Positions 1 through 8,015 of a DNA stretch of 64,000 nucleotides are shown in pieces (positions within the stretch are counted from its first letter, which is position 1; every line of letters begins with the position of its first letter). The position numbers and the translations under genes were made by a program. This DNA is from Micromonospora sediminicola (GTDB taxonomy: Bacteria > Actinomycetota > Actinomycetes > Mycobacteriales > Micromonosporaceae): NCBI RefSeq assembly GCF_900089585.1, contig NZ_FLRH01000004.1, positions 1,667,001 through 1,731,000 of the forward strand, in the 5' to 3' direction. A model generated the notes under the pieces. That model was not told the origin of the DNA. It did no database searches and saw only the letters and a list, made by a program, of their open reading frames with translations.

Positions 1-705
1 GGCGGCGCGCAGTGGTCGGTGCCGGGCACCGGCCAGCCGTGGACCACGTCGGCCACCGCGCCGGCCGACGCGCCCGGCGGGGTGAAGGGCCTGCTCGGCC
101 GCGTGAAGGCGTGGCCGCGCAAGGTCCAGCTCGCCGCCGCGGGCGGTCTGGCCGTGGTGCTGCTGGTGAGCGTGATCGCGCTGACCAGCGGCGGCGACGA
201 CGCTCCCCCGCCGATCGTGGGCGCGCTGCCGTCGACCTCGGCGGCCGCCGCGCCGGAGATGCAGGAGCGGACCGTCAAGGGCGTCACCATCAAGGTGCCC
301 AAGGGCTGGCAGCAGCAGACCGGCGGCCTCTACGTCGACTACGTCGACCCGAACGACGAGGGCCGCAAGGTGCGGGTGATCGCCGAGGAGTGGGGCGGCA
401 CCTCGATCAGCTGGGCCGAGTTCGCCTCGCGGAACCTGAAGAAGAACAGCGCCAAGAGCAAGAACTGCCCCGCGCCCTACACCGAGGTGTCCGTCTCCGA
501 GCAGCCGCTCGCCGGGCAGACCGCGGGCCAGCTCGAATACACCTGCGGTGAGGGCGAGGCCATGCGCCACGGCATCTGGCGGGGCCTGGTCAAGGACGGC
601 AAGGTCTACTCGTTCTACCTCTCCTCCACCGACGCGCGGTTCGCCGAGAGCAAGCCGATCTTCGACGCGATGGTCGGCTCGTTCCAGCTCACGGCGGACA
701 ACTGA
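1..705 (+). CDS. Membrane-anchored hypothetical protein, 5'-truncated by the window edge
   Basis: The reading frame is already open at base 1, so the true start lies outside the window; a GTG at 19 is only an internal possibility. The visible 234 residues begin with a Gly/Pro/Thr-rich cytoplasmic stretch, then a basic segment and one hydrophobic helix (about residues 45-60, GGLAVVLLVSVIAL). An extracytoplasmic domain of about 165 residues follows, with a pair of cysteines (NCPAP and YTCGEG) that could form a disulfide. This layout is common for actinomycete single-pass proteins of unknown function, often near kinases or secretion genes. I do not recognise a specific family. The gene ends 50 bp before the mutase gene on the same strand. 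Confidence 0.75.
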   Translation, partial: GGAQWSVPGTGQPWTTSATAPADAPGGVKGLLGRVKAWPRKVQLAAAGGLAVVLLVSVIALTSGGDDAPPPIVGALPSTSAAAAPEMQERTVKGVTIKVPKGWQQQTGGLYVDYVDPNDEGRKVRVIAEEWGGTSISWAEFASRNLKKNSAKSKNCPAPYTEVSVSEQPLAGQTAGQLEYTCGEGEAMRHGIWRGLVKDGKVYSFYLSSTDARFAESKPIFDAMVGSFQLTADN

Positions 706-754
706 GTCGAGGCCGACGGCCAGTGGTGATCCGTCGCCGTGCTATCAAGAGGCC

Positions 755-2419
755 ATGGCGGCGGACACCACTGACCTTGACGACCTTCGCGCGCGAGCCG
801 AGAGCTGGCTCGCCGACGACCCCGACCCGGCCGACCGGGACGAGCTGCGCGCCGTCCTCGACGGGCTGCCCGGCACCGCCGGCGAGCTGGCCGACCGCTT
901 CGCCGGCCCGCTGACCTTCGGCACCGCCGGCCTGCGCGGCCCGCTGCGCGCCGGGCCGAACGGGATGAACCTCGCCGTGGTCACCCAGGCCGCCGCCGGG
1001 CTCGTCGGCTGGCTCGCCGCCCAGGGCGGCGAGGGCCCGCTGGTGATCGGGTACGACGCCCGACGCGGGTCGCGCGCCTTCGCCGAGCGCACCGCGCAGG
1101 TGGCCACCGGCGCGGGCCGCCCGGCGCTGCTGCTGCCCCGCCCGCTGCCCACGCCCGTGCTGGCGTTCGCGGTCCGGCAGCTCGGCGCGGTCGCCGGCGT
1201 GATGGTCACCGCCAGCCACAACCCGCCGCAGGACAACGGCTACAAGGTCTACCTGGGCGCGCAGCTCGGCGGCGAGCTGGGCGCGGGGGCGCAGATCGTG
1301 CCGCCGGCCGACGCCGGCATCGAGGCGGCCATCCGCGCGGTCGGCCCGCTCGCGCAGGTGCCGCTCGGCCCGGCCGGCCAGGTGCTCGGCGACGACCTGG
1401 TCGCCGCGTACGTGGACCGGGCCGCCGCGGTGGTGGACCCGGCCGGGCCGAGGGACCTGAAGGTCGCGTACACGCCGCTGCACGGGGTGGGTGGCGTGGT
1501 GCTGACCGCCGCGTTCGCCCGGGCCGGCTTCGGCGTGCCCGGCGTGGTGCCGGAGCAGGCCGAGCCGGATCCGGCGTTCCCGACCGTGAGCTTCCCGAAC
1601 CCGGAGGAGCCGGGCGCGGTGGACCTGCTGGTCGCGCTCGCCGACCGCACCGGCGCGGACATCGCCATCGCCAACGACCCGGACGCGGACCGCTGCGCGG
1701 TCGCCGTACGCGACGCCGGGTCCTGGCGGATGCTGCGCGGCGACGAGGTGGGCGCGCTGCTCGCCGACCACCTGATGCGGCGCGGGGTGACCGGCCTCTA
1801 CGCCACCACGATCGTGTCGTCGACGTTGCTGCGGGCCATGGCCGAGGCCCGGGGGCTGCCCTACGACGAGACGCTGACCGGGTTCAAGTGGATCGTCCGG
1901 GCCGGCGGGGGCCGGGAGCCGCTGGTGTACGGCTACGAGGAGGCGCTGGGCTACTGCGTCGCGCCGGGCCACGTCCGGGACAAGGACGGCATCACCGCCG
2001 CGCTGACGGTCGCCGAGCTGGCCGCCGGGCTCAAGGCCCAGGGTCGTACGCTCACCCACCGGCTGGACGAGCTGGCCGCCGAGTTCGGCGTGCACCACAC
2101 CGACCAGCTCTCGGTCCGGGTGGAGGACCTGCGGGTGATCGCGGACTCGATGGCGCGGGTGCGGGCGGCCACCCCGACCGCGCTGCTCGGGCACCCGGTC
2201 CTCGAGGCGACCGACCTGCTCCCCGAGGCGGACGTGGTGATCCTGCGCACCGACGCCGCCCGGGTGGTGATCCGGCCCTCCGGCACCGAGCCGAAGCTCA
2301 AGGCGTACCTGGAGGTGGTGGAGCCGGTGACCGACGGCGACGTCACCGCGGCCCGGCGCCGCGCCCGGGCCGCCGTCACCGAGCTGCGCAACGAGATCGC
2401 CGCCGCCCTCGGCCTCTGA
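755..2419 (+). CDS. Phosphosugar mutase (phosphoglucomutase/phosphomannomutase family, PmmB-like)
   Basis: This 554-residue protein is an alpha-D-phosphohexomutase that moves a phosphate between C1 and C6 (or C5) of a sugar phosphate through a phosphoserine. Visible hallmarks are the active-site serine loop TASHNPPQDNGYK (near residue 155), the magnesium loop NDPDADR (near 309), the sugar-binding GYEEALGY (near 395) and the phosphate-binding RPSGTEPK near the C-terminus. The start is the ATG at 755; a longer open frame upstream overlaps the preceding gene and looks unrelated to the family. Its position next to upp and deoC resembles the mycobacterial pmmB-upp neighbourhood, so phosphopentomutase activity on ribose-1-phosphate or deoxyribose-1-phosphate is plausible but inferred. 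Substrate specificity cannot be read from sequence alone. Confidence 0.93.
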   Translation: MAADTTDLDDLRARAESWLADDPDPADRDELRAVLDGLPGTAGELADRFAGPLTFGTAGLRGPLRAGPNGMNLAVVTQAAAGLVGWLAAQGGEGPLVIGYDARRGSRAFAERTAQVATGAGRPALLLPRPLPTPVLAFAVRQLGAVAGVMVTASHNPPQDNGYKVYLGAQLGGELGAGAQIVPPADAGIEAAIRAVGPLAQVPLGPAGQVLGDDLVAAYVDRAAAVVDPAGPRDLKVAYTPLHGVGGVVLTAAFARAGFGVPGVVPEQAEPDPAFPTVSFPNPEEPGAVDLLVALADRTGADIAIANDPDADRCAVAVRDAGSWRMLRGDEVGALLADHLMRRGVTGLYATTIVSSTLLRAMAEARGLPYDETLTGFKWIVRAGGGREPLVYGYEEALGYCVAPGHVRDKDGITAALTVAELAAGLKAQGRTLTHRLDELAAEFGVHHTDQLSVRVEDLRVIADSMARVRAATPTALLGHPVLEATDLLPEADVVILRTDAARVVIRPSGTEPKLKAYLEVVEPVTDGDVTAARRRARAAVTELRNEIAAALGL

Positions 2420-2425
2420 GATGTA

Positions 2426-2506
2426 AGGAGGGGCCCCTTCTTAACGCCTGGCGTTAACAAGGGGCCCCTCCTCTACCTGAGGCGTTAAAAGGGGGCCCTT
2501 CCTTAC
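2426..2506. repeat. Palindromic GGGGCCCC/GTTAAC intergenic element, one full copy plus a half copy
   Basis: Bases 2426-2448 and 2450-2472 are near-perfect reverse complements (22 of 23 positions), each holding GGGGCCCC followed by TTAACGCC or its complement. A third, degenerate arm (GGCGTTAAAAGGGGGCCC...) runs from about 2481 to 2506 and contains the TAA stop of the convergent GPP34 gene at 2503-2505. The element sits between two convergent genes and can fold into a very strong hairpin, so it probably also ends transcription. Related copies lie at 42977-43022 and 58995-59077. Confidence 0.85.
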
Positions 2507-3186
2507 ACGCTGGGGCGTTTGCCGAGGGCGGCGTCGACGGCCTGGCCGAGGGCGGCGATGACCAGGCTCACCGAGGGACGTACCACGCTGTCGTCCAGGC
2601 TCACCGTGCCGGAGAAACCGGCGCCCGCCGCGATCTCCTCCAGGCGCTTGCCGGCGTCGGTGGCGGCGGCGCCGGTCAGCCCGAGCGCCGGCTCCATCCG
2701 CAGCACCGCGACCAGGGTGGCCAGCGCCGCGGTCCGCTCGTCCGGGAGCTGCCCGCTGGTCAGCGCGTCGGCCAGCCGGCGGCGGATGTCCGCCTCGACC
2801 GAGGCGTCGGCCACCGGGTAGCGGTGCACGTGGATGAAGCCCAGCTCGGTCTCGTCCACGTCGCGGACCACGCCCCGGCCGCAGAGGTCGCCGAGGATCC
2901 GGTCGCGCAGCCCGTGCCGCAGCCGCTGCACCCAGGACGAGGGCGTGTGCGGGGTGTCCGCGGCGATCTTGGCCAGCACCGCGTCCGCGATCGGCTCGCC
3001 GGTCGGCGCGGGGTCGACCACCGCCAGGTTCCCGTCCGCGTACGCGACCCGTCCGGCCAGAGCCAGCTCGACCAGCACCGCGGCGGCCATGCCCAGGTCC
3101 AGGCTGATCCGCGGCATGGTGGCCTTGCCGGTTTCGTCGTCATACGCGAGGAGCAGCAGCTCCTCGGCGAGCGCAACACCAGTCAT
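2503..3186 (-). CDS. GPP34 family phosphoprotein (Golgi phosphoprotein 3-like)
   Basis: The 227-residue protein matches the bacterial GPP34/GOLPH3-like family: an N-terminal LAEELLLLAYDDETGK segment, then a helical repeat-like body ending near SVVRPSVSLVIAALGQAVDAAL. The eukaryotic relative binds phosphatidylinositol-4-phosphate at the Golgi; the bacterial role is unknown. No signal peptide or transmembrane helix is visible, so it is probably cytosolic or membrane-peripheral. It starts at the ATG at 3186 and its stop codon is supplied by the adjoining palindromic repeat. It is separated from upp by a terminator-like hairpin, so it is likely monocistronic. Confidence 0.88.
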   Translation of the reverse strand: MTGVALAEELLLLAYDDETGKATMPRISLDLGMAAAVLVELALAGRVAYADGNLAVVDPAPTGEPIADAVLAKIAADTPHTPSSWVQRLRHGLRDRILGDLCGRGVVRDVDETELGFIHVHRYPVADASVEADIRRRLADALTSGQLPDERTAALATLVAVLRMEPALGLTGAAATDAGKRLEEIAAGAGFSGTVSLDDSVVRPSVSLVIAALGQAVDAALGKRPSV

Positions 3187-3256
3187 GGCCCGGAACGCTA
3201 GCGCCTCCCCGCACCCCCGCGCATCAACTCGCCGGTGCCGCCCGTTTCCTACGGCG

Positions 3257-3286
3257 GAGGGCCCCTCCGAGACGGAATGGGCCCTC
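3257..3286 (-). terminator. Hairpin terminator downstream of upp
   Basis: GAGGGCCC at 3257-3264 pairs perfectly with GGGCCCTC at 3279-3286. A second inner pairing (TCCG with CGGA) leaves a short loop. It lies just 3' of upp on the minus strand and 5' of the GPP34 gene. There is no U-tract, as is usual for actinomycete terminators. Confidence 0.6.
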
Positions 3287-3304
3287 TGCGCGGGTGTCGA
3301 CGGG

Positions 3305-3937
3305 TCAGAAGCGGGGCATGCCGCCGAACTGCCGGTCGCCGGCGTCGCCGAGGCCCGGGACGATGAACATCCGGTCGTTCAGGCCCTCGTCGATCGACGC
3401 GGTGACCAGGCGCAGCGGCAGGCCGGACTGCTCCAGCCGCTGGATGCCGACCGGTGCGGCCAGCACGCAGAGCACGGTGATGTCGGTGCAGCCGCGGTCG
3501 GCGAGCAGCCGGCAGCAGTGCTCCAGCGAGCCGCCGGTGGCCAGCATCGGGTCGAGCACCAGCACCGGCAGGCCGCTCAGGTCCCGGGGCAGCGACTCCA
3601 TGTACGCCCGCGGCTCGTACGTCTCCTCGTCGCGGGCCAGGCCCACGAAGCCCATCGACGACTCGGGCAGCAGGTCGAGCGCGGCGTCGGCCATGCCGAG
3701 GCCGGCCCGCAGCACCGGCACCAGCAGCGGCGGGTTCGCCAGCCGGGTGCCCTCGGTGTCGGTGACCGGGGTCTGGATCGAGTACTTCTCGACCGGGAAG
3801 GAACGCGCGGCCTCGTACACCAGCATGGTGGTGAGTTCGCGCAGCGCGGCCCGGAACGACGCCGAGTCGGTCCGGGCGTCCCGCATGGCGGTCAACCGCG
3901 ACTGGGCGAGCGGATGGTCAATGACGTGTACGTCCAC
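3305..3937 (-). CDS. upp: Uracil phosphoribosyltransferase
   Basis: Upp makes UMP from uracil and PRPP in pyrimidine salvage. The 210-residue protein has the family length. It shows [14 protein letters not shown] (substrate loop), the PRPP-binding signature [12 protein letters not shown] near residue 130, and a C-terminal uracil-binding [12 protein letters not shown]. The start is a GTG at 3937 ([20 protein letters not shown]). It is divergent from deoC, 135 bp away, so the two salvage genes share a control region. Confidence 0.96.
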   Translation of the reverse strand: MDVHVIDHPLAQSRLTAMRDARTDSASFRAALRELTTMLVYEAARSFPVEKYSIQTPVTDTEGTRLANPPLLVPVLRAGLGMADAALDLLPESSMGFVGLARDEETYEPRAYMESLPRDLSGLPVLVLDPMLATGGSLEHCCRLLADRGCTDITVLCVLAAPVGIQRLEQSGLPLRLVTASIDEGLNDRMFIVPGLGDAGDRQFGGMPRF

Positions 3938-4029
3938 GATCGCTCAACCTACCGGTCCCCGGCCCGGCGCACGGCGGGTGCGGCCCGACCAGCGACGCCG
4001 CTCACGTATGCGCTCACGTCGGGTCCGCC

Positions 4030-4072
4030 GTGACCAAGATCACTCGACTCGCGGGTGCGTACTATTCGGGGC
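4030..4072 (+). promoter_or_regulatory. Probable leaderless promoter and operator-like dyad of deoC
   Basis: A TACTAT at 4060-4065 makes a good -10 hexamer and places transcription initiation at or next to the deoC ATG (4073), so the mRNA may be leaderless. There is indeed no clear ribosome binding site. Upstream, GTGA-N6-TCAC at 4030-4043 is a perfect-armed dyad that could bind a regulator. No convincing -35 box is seen at the right distance. Confidence 0.4.
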
Positions 4073-5032
4073 ATGACGGCGACAGCGACGTCGGCCCGGT
4101 CGGACCTCTCCGAGCTGGGACGATCCGAGACCGCTCTGCGGACCTTCCTGCACGGCCTGCCGGGCGTGGACCAGGTCGGCGCGGAGCAGCGGGCGGCACA
4201 ACTCGGCACCCGATCCATCAAGACCACGGCCAAGGCCGAGGCGATCGACCTGGCGATCCGGATGGTCGACCTGACCACGCTGGAGGGCGCGGACACCCCG
4301 GGCAAGGTGCGGGCGCTCGCGGCCAAGGCGGTGCGGCCCGACCCGTCCGATCCGAGCTGCCCGCACGTCGGCGCGGTCTGCGTCTACCCGTCGATGGTCC
4401 CGCACGTGGCCGAGGTGCTCGCCGGATCCGGCGTGCACCTGGCCAGCGTGGCGACCGCGTTCCCGTCCGGTCAGGCGCCGCTGGAGGTCAAGCTCGCCGA
4501 CACCCGGGCCGCCGTCGCGGCCGGCGCCGACGAGATCGACATGGTGATCAACCGGGGCGCGTTCCTGGCCGGGCGCTACTCCGAGGTCCACGACGAGATC
4601 GTGGCCACCAAGGAGGCGTGCGGGGACGCGCACCTCAAGGTGATCCTGGAGACCGGCGAGCTGGCCACCTACGACAACGTGCGGCGCGCCTCCTGGCTCG
4701 CCATGCTGGCCGGCGGCGACTTCATCAAGACCTCCACCGGCAAGGTCCCGGTCGCGGCCACACTGCCGGTGACCCTGGTGATGCTGGAGGCGGTCCGCGA
4801 CTTCCGCGCCGCCACCGGGCGGCAGGTCGGCGTCAAGCCGGCCGGCGGCATCAAGACCACCAAGGACGCGATCAAGTACCTGGTCATGGTCAACGAGACC
4901 GTCGGCCCGGACTGGCTCGACCCGGACTGGTTCCGCTTCGGCGCGTCCAGCCTGCTCAACGACCTGCTCATGCAGCGCACCAAGCTGACGACCGGCGTCT
5001 ACGCCGGTCCCGACTACTTCACCCTGGACTGA
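4073..5032 (+). CDS. deoC: Deoxyribose-phosphate aldolase
   Basis: DeoC splits 2-deoxyribose-5-phosphate into glyceraldehyde-3-phosphate and acetaldehyde, the last step of deoxynucleoside breakdown. Of its 319 residues, K219 in DFIKTSTGK is the Schiff-base lysine and K255 in VGVKPAGGIKT is the second active-site lysine; D102-equivalent regions (AVCVYPSMV) are also present. The protein is longer than the E. coli enzyme at its N-terminus, as in other actinomycetes. The start chosen is the ATG at 4073, just after the -10-like TACTAT; an in-frame GTG at 4055 would fall upstream of it. The next gene, an aldehyde dehydrogenase, follows after 5 bp, so acetaldehyde from this reaction is its likely substrate. 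Confidence 0.96.
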   Translation: MTATATSARSDLSELGRSETALRTFLHGLPGVDQVGAEQRAAQLGTRSIKTTAKAEAIDLAIRMVDLTTLEGADTPGKVRALAAKAVRPDPSDPSCPHVGAVCVYPSMVPHVAEVLAGSGVHLASVATAFPSGQAPLEVKLADTRAAVAAGADEIDMVINRGAFLAGRYSEVHDEIVATKEACGDAHLKVILETGELATYDNVRRASWLAMLAGGDFIKTSTGKVPVAATLPVTLVMLEAVRDFRAATGRQVGVKPAGGIKTTKDAIKYLVMVNETVGPDWLDPDWFRFGASSLLNDLLMQRTKLTTGVYAGPDYFTLD

Positions 5033-5037
5033 ACGCG

Positions 5038-6468
5038 ATGTTCGAATACGCACCCGCCCCCGAGTCCCGCTCGGTGGTGGACATCAAGCCCTCGTACGGG
5101 CTGTTCGTCGACGGCGCGTTCGTCGACCCCACCGACGGCGGCAGCTTCAAGTCGGTCAACCCGGCCTCCGAGGAGGTCCTGGCCGAGATCGCCGAGGCCG
5201 GCAACGAGGACGTGGACCGCGCGGTCCGCGCCGCGCGCCAGGCGTACGAGAAGGTGTGGGGCCCGATGCCGGGCCGGGACCGGGCCAAGTACCTGTTCCG
5301 GATCGCCCGGATCATCCAGGAGCGCTCCCGCGAGCTGGCCGTGCTGGAGTCGCTGGACAACGGCAAGCCGATCAAGGAGTCCCGCGACGTCGACCTCCCG
5401 CTGGTCGCCGCGCACTTCTTCTACTACGCCGGCTGGGCGGACAAGCTGCCCTACGCCGGCTTCGGCCCCGACCCGAAGCCGCTCGGCGTGGCCGCGCAGG
5501 TCATCCCGTGGAACTTCCCGCTGCTCATGCTGGCCTGGAAGATCGCCCCGGCGCTGGCCGCCGGCAACACGGTGGTGCTCAAGCCGGCCGAGACCACCCC
5601 GCTGACCGCGCTGCTGTTCGCCGAGATCTGCCAGCAGGCCGACCTGCCGGCCGGCGTGGTCAACATCGTCACCGGCGCCGGCGACACCGGCCGCGCGCTG
5701 GTCGAGCACCCGGGCGTGGACAAGGTCGCGTTCACCGGCTCCACCGACGTGGGCAAGGCCATCGCCCGCGCGGTCGCCGGCACCCGCAAGAAGCTCACCC
5801 TGGAGCTGGGCGGCAAGGCCGCCAACATCGTCTTCGACGACGCCCCGATCGACCAGGCGGTCGAGGGGATCGTCAACGGCATCTTCTTCAACCAGGGGCA
5901 CGTCTGCTGCGCCGGGTCCCGGCTGCTGGTCCAGGAGTCGGTCGCCGACCAGGTGCTGGAGTCGCTCAAGCGCCGGATGGCCCAGCTGCGGGTCGGTGAC
6001 CCGCTGGACAAGAACACCGACATCGGCGCGATCAACTCGGCCGCCCAGCTGGCGAAGATCCGCGAGCTGTCCGAGATCGGCGCCGCCGAGGGGGCGGAGC
6101 GCTGGTCGCCGCCGTGCGAGCTGCCCGAGCGCGGCTTCTGGTTCGCGCCGACCATCTTCACCGGGGTCACCCAGGCGCACCGGATCGCCCGCGAGGAGAT
6201 CTTCGGCCCGGTGCTGTCCGTGCTCACCTTCCGCACCCCGGCGGAGGCCGTCGAGAAGGCCAACAACACGCCGTACGGGCTGTCGGCCGGCATCTGGACC
6301 GACAAGGGTTCCCGGATCCTGTGGACCGCCGACCGGCTGCGCGCCGGCGTGGTCTGGGCCAACACGTTCAACAAGTTCGACCCGACCTCGCCGTTCGGCG
6401 GCTACAAGGAGTCGGGTTACGGTCGCGAGGGCGGCCGGCACGGGCTGGAGGGGTACCTCAATGTCTGA
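5038..6468 (+). CDS. Aldehyde dehydrogenase, catalytically complete
   Basis: NAD(P)-dependent oxidation of an aldehyde to the acid is expected. The 476 residues carry the Rossmann motif FTGSTDVGK, the general-base glutamate E256 in TLELGGK, and the nucleophile C290 in NQGHVCCAGSR. The C-terminal EIFGPVLSVL and PFGGYKESGYGREGG are also typical. It sits 5 bp after deoC and its last codons overlap the start of a second ALDH-like gene. Co-transcription with deoC suggests acetaldehyde or a deoxyribose-derived aldehyde as substrate, which is an inference from context. Confidence 0.95.
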   Translation: MFEYAPAPESRSVVDIKPSYGLFVDGAFVDPTDGGSFKSVNPASEEVLAEIAEAGNEDVDRAVRAARQAYEKVWGPMPGRDRAKYLFRIARIIQERSRELAVLESLDNGKPIKESRDVDLPLVAAHFFYYAGWADKLPYAGFGPDPKPLGVAAQVIPWNFPLLMLAWKIAPALAAGNTVVLKPAETTPLTALLFAEICQQADLPAGVVNIVTGAGDTGRALVEHPGVDKVAFTGSTDVGKAIARAVAGTRKKLTLELGGKAANIVFDDAPIDQAVEGIVNGIFFNQGHVCCAGSRLLVQESVADQVLESLKRRMAQLRVGDPLDKNTDIGAINSAAQLAKIRELSEIGAAEGAERWSPPCELPERGFWFAPTIFTGVTQAHRIAREEIFGPVLSVLTFRTPAEAVEKANNTPYGLSAGIWTDKGSRILWTADRLRAGVVWANTFNKFDPTSPFGGYKESGYGREGGRHGLEGYLNV

Positions 6469-7285
6469 GCGGGTCGCGGTACGCAAGACGTACAAGCTCT
6501 TCATCGGCGGGAAGTTCCCGCGCAGCGAGTCGGGACGGTCGTATCTCGTGCAGGACTCCAACGTGTCGCTGGCCTCCCGCAAGGACGCCCGGGACGCCGT
6601 CGTCGCCGCGCGCGCCGCGGTGAAGGGCTGGGCCGGGGCGACCGCGTACAACCGGGGTCAGATCCTCTACCGGGTGGCCGAGATGCTGGAGGGCCGGCGC
6701 GACCAGTTCGTCGCGCTCGGCGCCCCGGCCGACGAGGTCGACGCCGCGATCGACCGCTGGGTCTGGTACGCCGGCTGGTCGGACAAGCTCCCCCAGGTCT
6801 ACGGCGGCGCGAACCCGGTCGCCGGCCCGTACTTCAACCTGTCCGCGCCGGAGCCGACGGGCGTGGTGGCCGCGGTGGCCCCCGAGGCCCCGGCGTTGCT
6901 CGGTCTGGTCAGTGTGATCGCCCCGGCGATCGTCACCGGCAACACGGTGGTGGTGGCCGCCTCCCCGGCGGCGCCGCTGGCGGCGGTGACCCTGGCCGAG
7001 GTGCTGGCCACCTCCGACCTGCCCGGCGGCGTGGTCAACATCCTGACCGGCCGGCTCGCCGAGACGGTGCCGACGCTGGCCGCGCACATGGACGTCAACG
7101 CCGTCGACCTGACCGGTGTCGCCGACGCCGAGCTGGCGGCGGAGCTGGAGGTCAAGGCCGCGGAGAACCTCAAGCGGGTGCTCCGGCCGGCCCCGGCGGA
7201 CCACGACTGGCACGCCGATCCGGGTCTGACCCGGATGACCACGCTGCTGGAGACCAAGACCGTCTGGCACCCGAAGGGCGTCTGA
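6461..7285 (+). CDS. Truncated ALDH-like protein lacking the catalytic domain
   Basis: The 274-residue product aligns with the NAD-binding half of aldehyde dehydrogenases. It has KLFIGGKF at the start, YAGWSDKLP (shared with its neighbour's YAGWADKLP), a degenerate EAPALL in place of PWNFPL, and GNTVVVAASP. It then stops before any catalytic Cys or Glu and ends in a short unique tail (TTLLETKTVWHPKGV). The reading frame is intact and actinomycete-like in codon use, so it does not look like simple decay. Its ATG at 6461 overlaps the upstream ALDH stop by 8 bp, which implies translational coupling and perhaps a heteromeric complex. The arrangement recalls ALDH16-type proteins, where a second ALDH domain has lost its catalytic cysteine; that comparison is inference. 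Confidence 0.85.
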   Translation: MSERVAVRKTYKLFIGGKFPRSESGRSYLVQDSNVSLASRKDARDAVVAARAAVKGWAGATAYNRGQILYRVAEMLEGRRDQFVALGAPADEVDAAIDRWVWYAGWSDKLPQVYGGANPVAGPYFNLSAPEPTGVVAAVAPEAPALLGLVSVIAPAIVTGNTVVVAASPAAPLAAVTLAEVLATSDLPGGVVNILTGRLAETVPTLAAHMDVNAVDLTGVADAELAAELEVKAAENLKRVLRPAPADHDWHADPGLTRMTTLLETKTVWHPKGV

Positions 7286-7321
7286 CCCCGGCGCTCCGAC
7301 CCGCCCTCGATCCCGCCGCAA

Positions 7322-7417
7322 GATCCACACCAGCTCGCCGAGATGGCCGCATCCCGCCCGGCGGGACAGCACCACTTCGCCGACCTGGTGTGGATCGCGC
7401 GGTGAGATCAACACCAG
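7322..7417. repeat. Inverted and direct GATCCACACCAG repeat
   Basis: GATCCACACCAG at 7322-7333 is matched by its exact complement at 7385-7396. A third, 11-of-12 copy (GATCAACACCAG) follows at 7406-7417 in direct orientation. Flanking bases (CTCGCCGAGATGGCC and relatives) are also partly conserved between copies. It lies 3' of the ALDH operon and may act as its terminator. No gene is visible between 7286 and 7477. Confidence 0.75.
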
Positions 7418-7477
7418 CTCCCCGAGGTGGCCGGGTCCCGCCCCGGTGCGGAGGCCCCTGGGCAGATGCCCGGTGTC

Positions 7478-7494
7478 TACTACCGGAGGTAGGA
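7478..7494 (+). promoter_or_regulatory. BlaI-type operator overlapping the ribosome binding site
   Basis: TACTAC-N5-GTAGGA is an 11-of-12 inverted repeat closely resembling the TACTAC...GTAGTA operators of BlaI/MecI repressors. The GGAGG ribosome binding site (7485-7489) for the GTG start at 7502 lies inside it. This fits autorepression of the blaI-M56 unit. Confidence 0.6.
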
Positions 7495-7501
7495 TTGGTG
7501 G

Positions 7502-8005
7502 GTGACTCGGCTGGGGGACCTTGAGCGTGCGGTGATGGACGTGCTGTGGGACTCGGTCCCGGGCACGTCGGACGGCGTGACCGTGCGCGAGGTCGCCGAC
7601 GCCCTCGACGGGCGGGAACTGGCCTACACCACGGTGATGACCGTGCTCGACCGGCTCGCCGGAAAGGGCATGGTGCAGCGCGAGCGGGAGGGGCGGGCCT
7701 GGCGCTACCGGCCGGCCGCCACCCGTGAGGCGCACATCGCCCAGCTCATGCTCGACGCCCTCGACCTGGGCGGCAGCCGGGACGCGGCGCTGGTGCGCTT
7801 CGCCCGCTCGGTCACCGGCACGGAGGCGGACGTGCTCCGCGCCGCCCTCGCCGCCGAGGCGGGACTCACCGACCCGGATCGAGCCGCCGGAGCCGGGCGC
7901 ACCGAGCCGGACCGGGCCGCCGGAGCCAGGCGCGCCGGGCTGACCGACCGCGTCGAGGATCCGCGGCCCGCCGGGCCGGCGCTCGACGAGGCGACGGACC
8001 GGTAG
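7502..8005 (+). CDS. BlaI/MecI/CopY family transcriptional repressor
   Basis: The 167-residue protein begins with a winged helix typical of BlaI (LGDLERAVMDVLWDS, then VREVADAL and AYTTVMTVLDRLAGKGMVQRE). This is followed by a dimerisation region (AHIAQLMLDALDLG...RFARSVTGTEADVLRAAL). The C-terminal 40 residues are an extra Ala/Gly/Arg-rich tail with a repeated DPDRAAGAGR-like unit. It starts at a GTG with GGAGG 12 bp upstream. Only 10 bp separate it from the M56 metalloprotease, the usual partner that inactivates such repressors after sensing a signal. Confidence 0.93.
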   Translation: MTRLGDLERAVMDVLWDSVPGTSDGVTVREVADALDGRELAYTTVMTVLDRLAGKGMVQREREGRAWRYRPAATREAHIAQLMLDALDLGGSRDAALVRFARSVTGTEADVLRAALAAEAGLTDPDRAAGAGRTEPDRAAGARRAGLTDRVEDPRPAGPALDEATDR

Positions 8006-8015
8006 GGCCGCCGCC

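Noticed and set aside
689-2194. Long open frame (about 500 codons) on the strand opposite the mutase gene
   Set aside because: It is a GC-skew shadow: low-complexity Arg/Gly/His-rich product, no recognisable motif, and complete overlap with a clear enzyme gene.
6461-7285. Frameshifted or decayed aldehyde dehydrogenase pseudogene
   Set aside because: No frame change restores the catalytic half downstream, the frame is clean, and the unit overlaps its neighbour as functional operons do.
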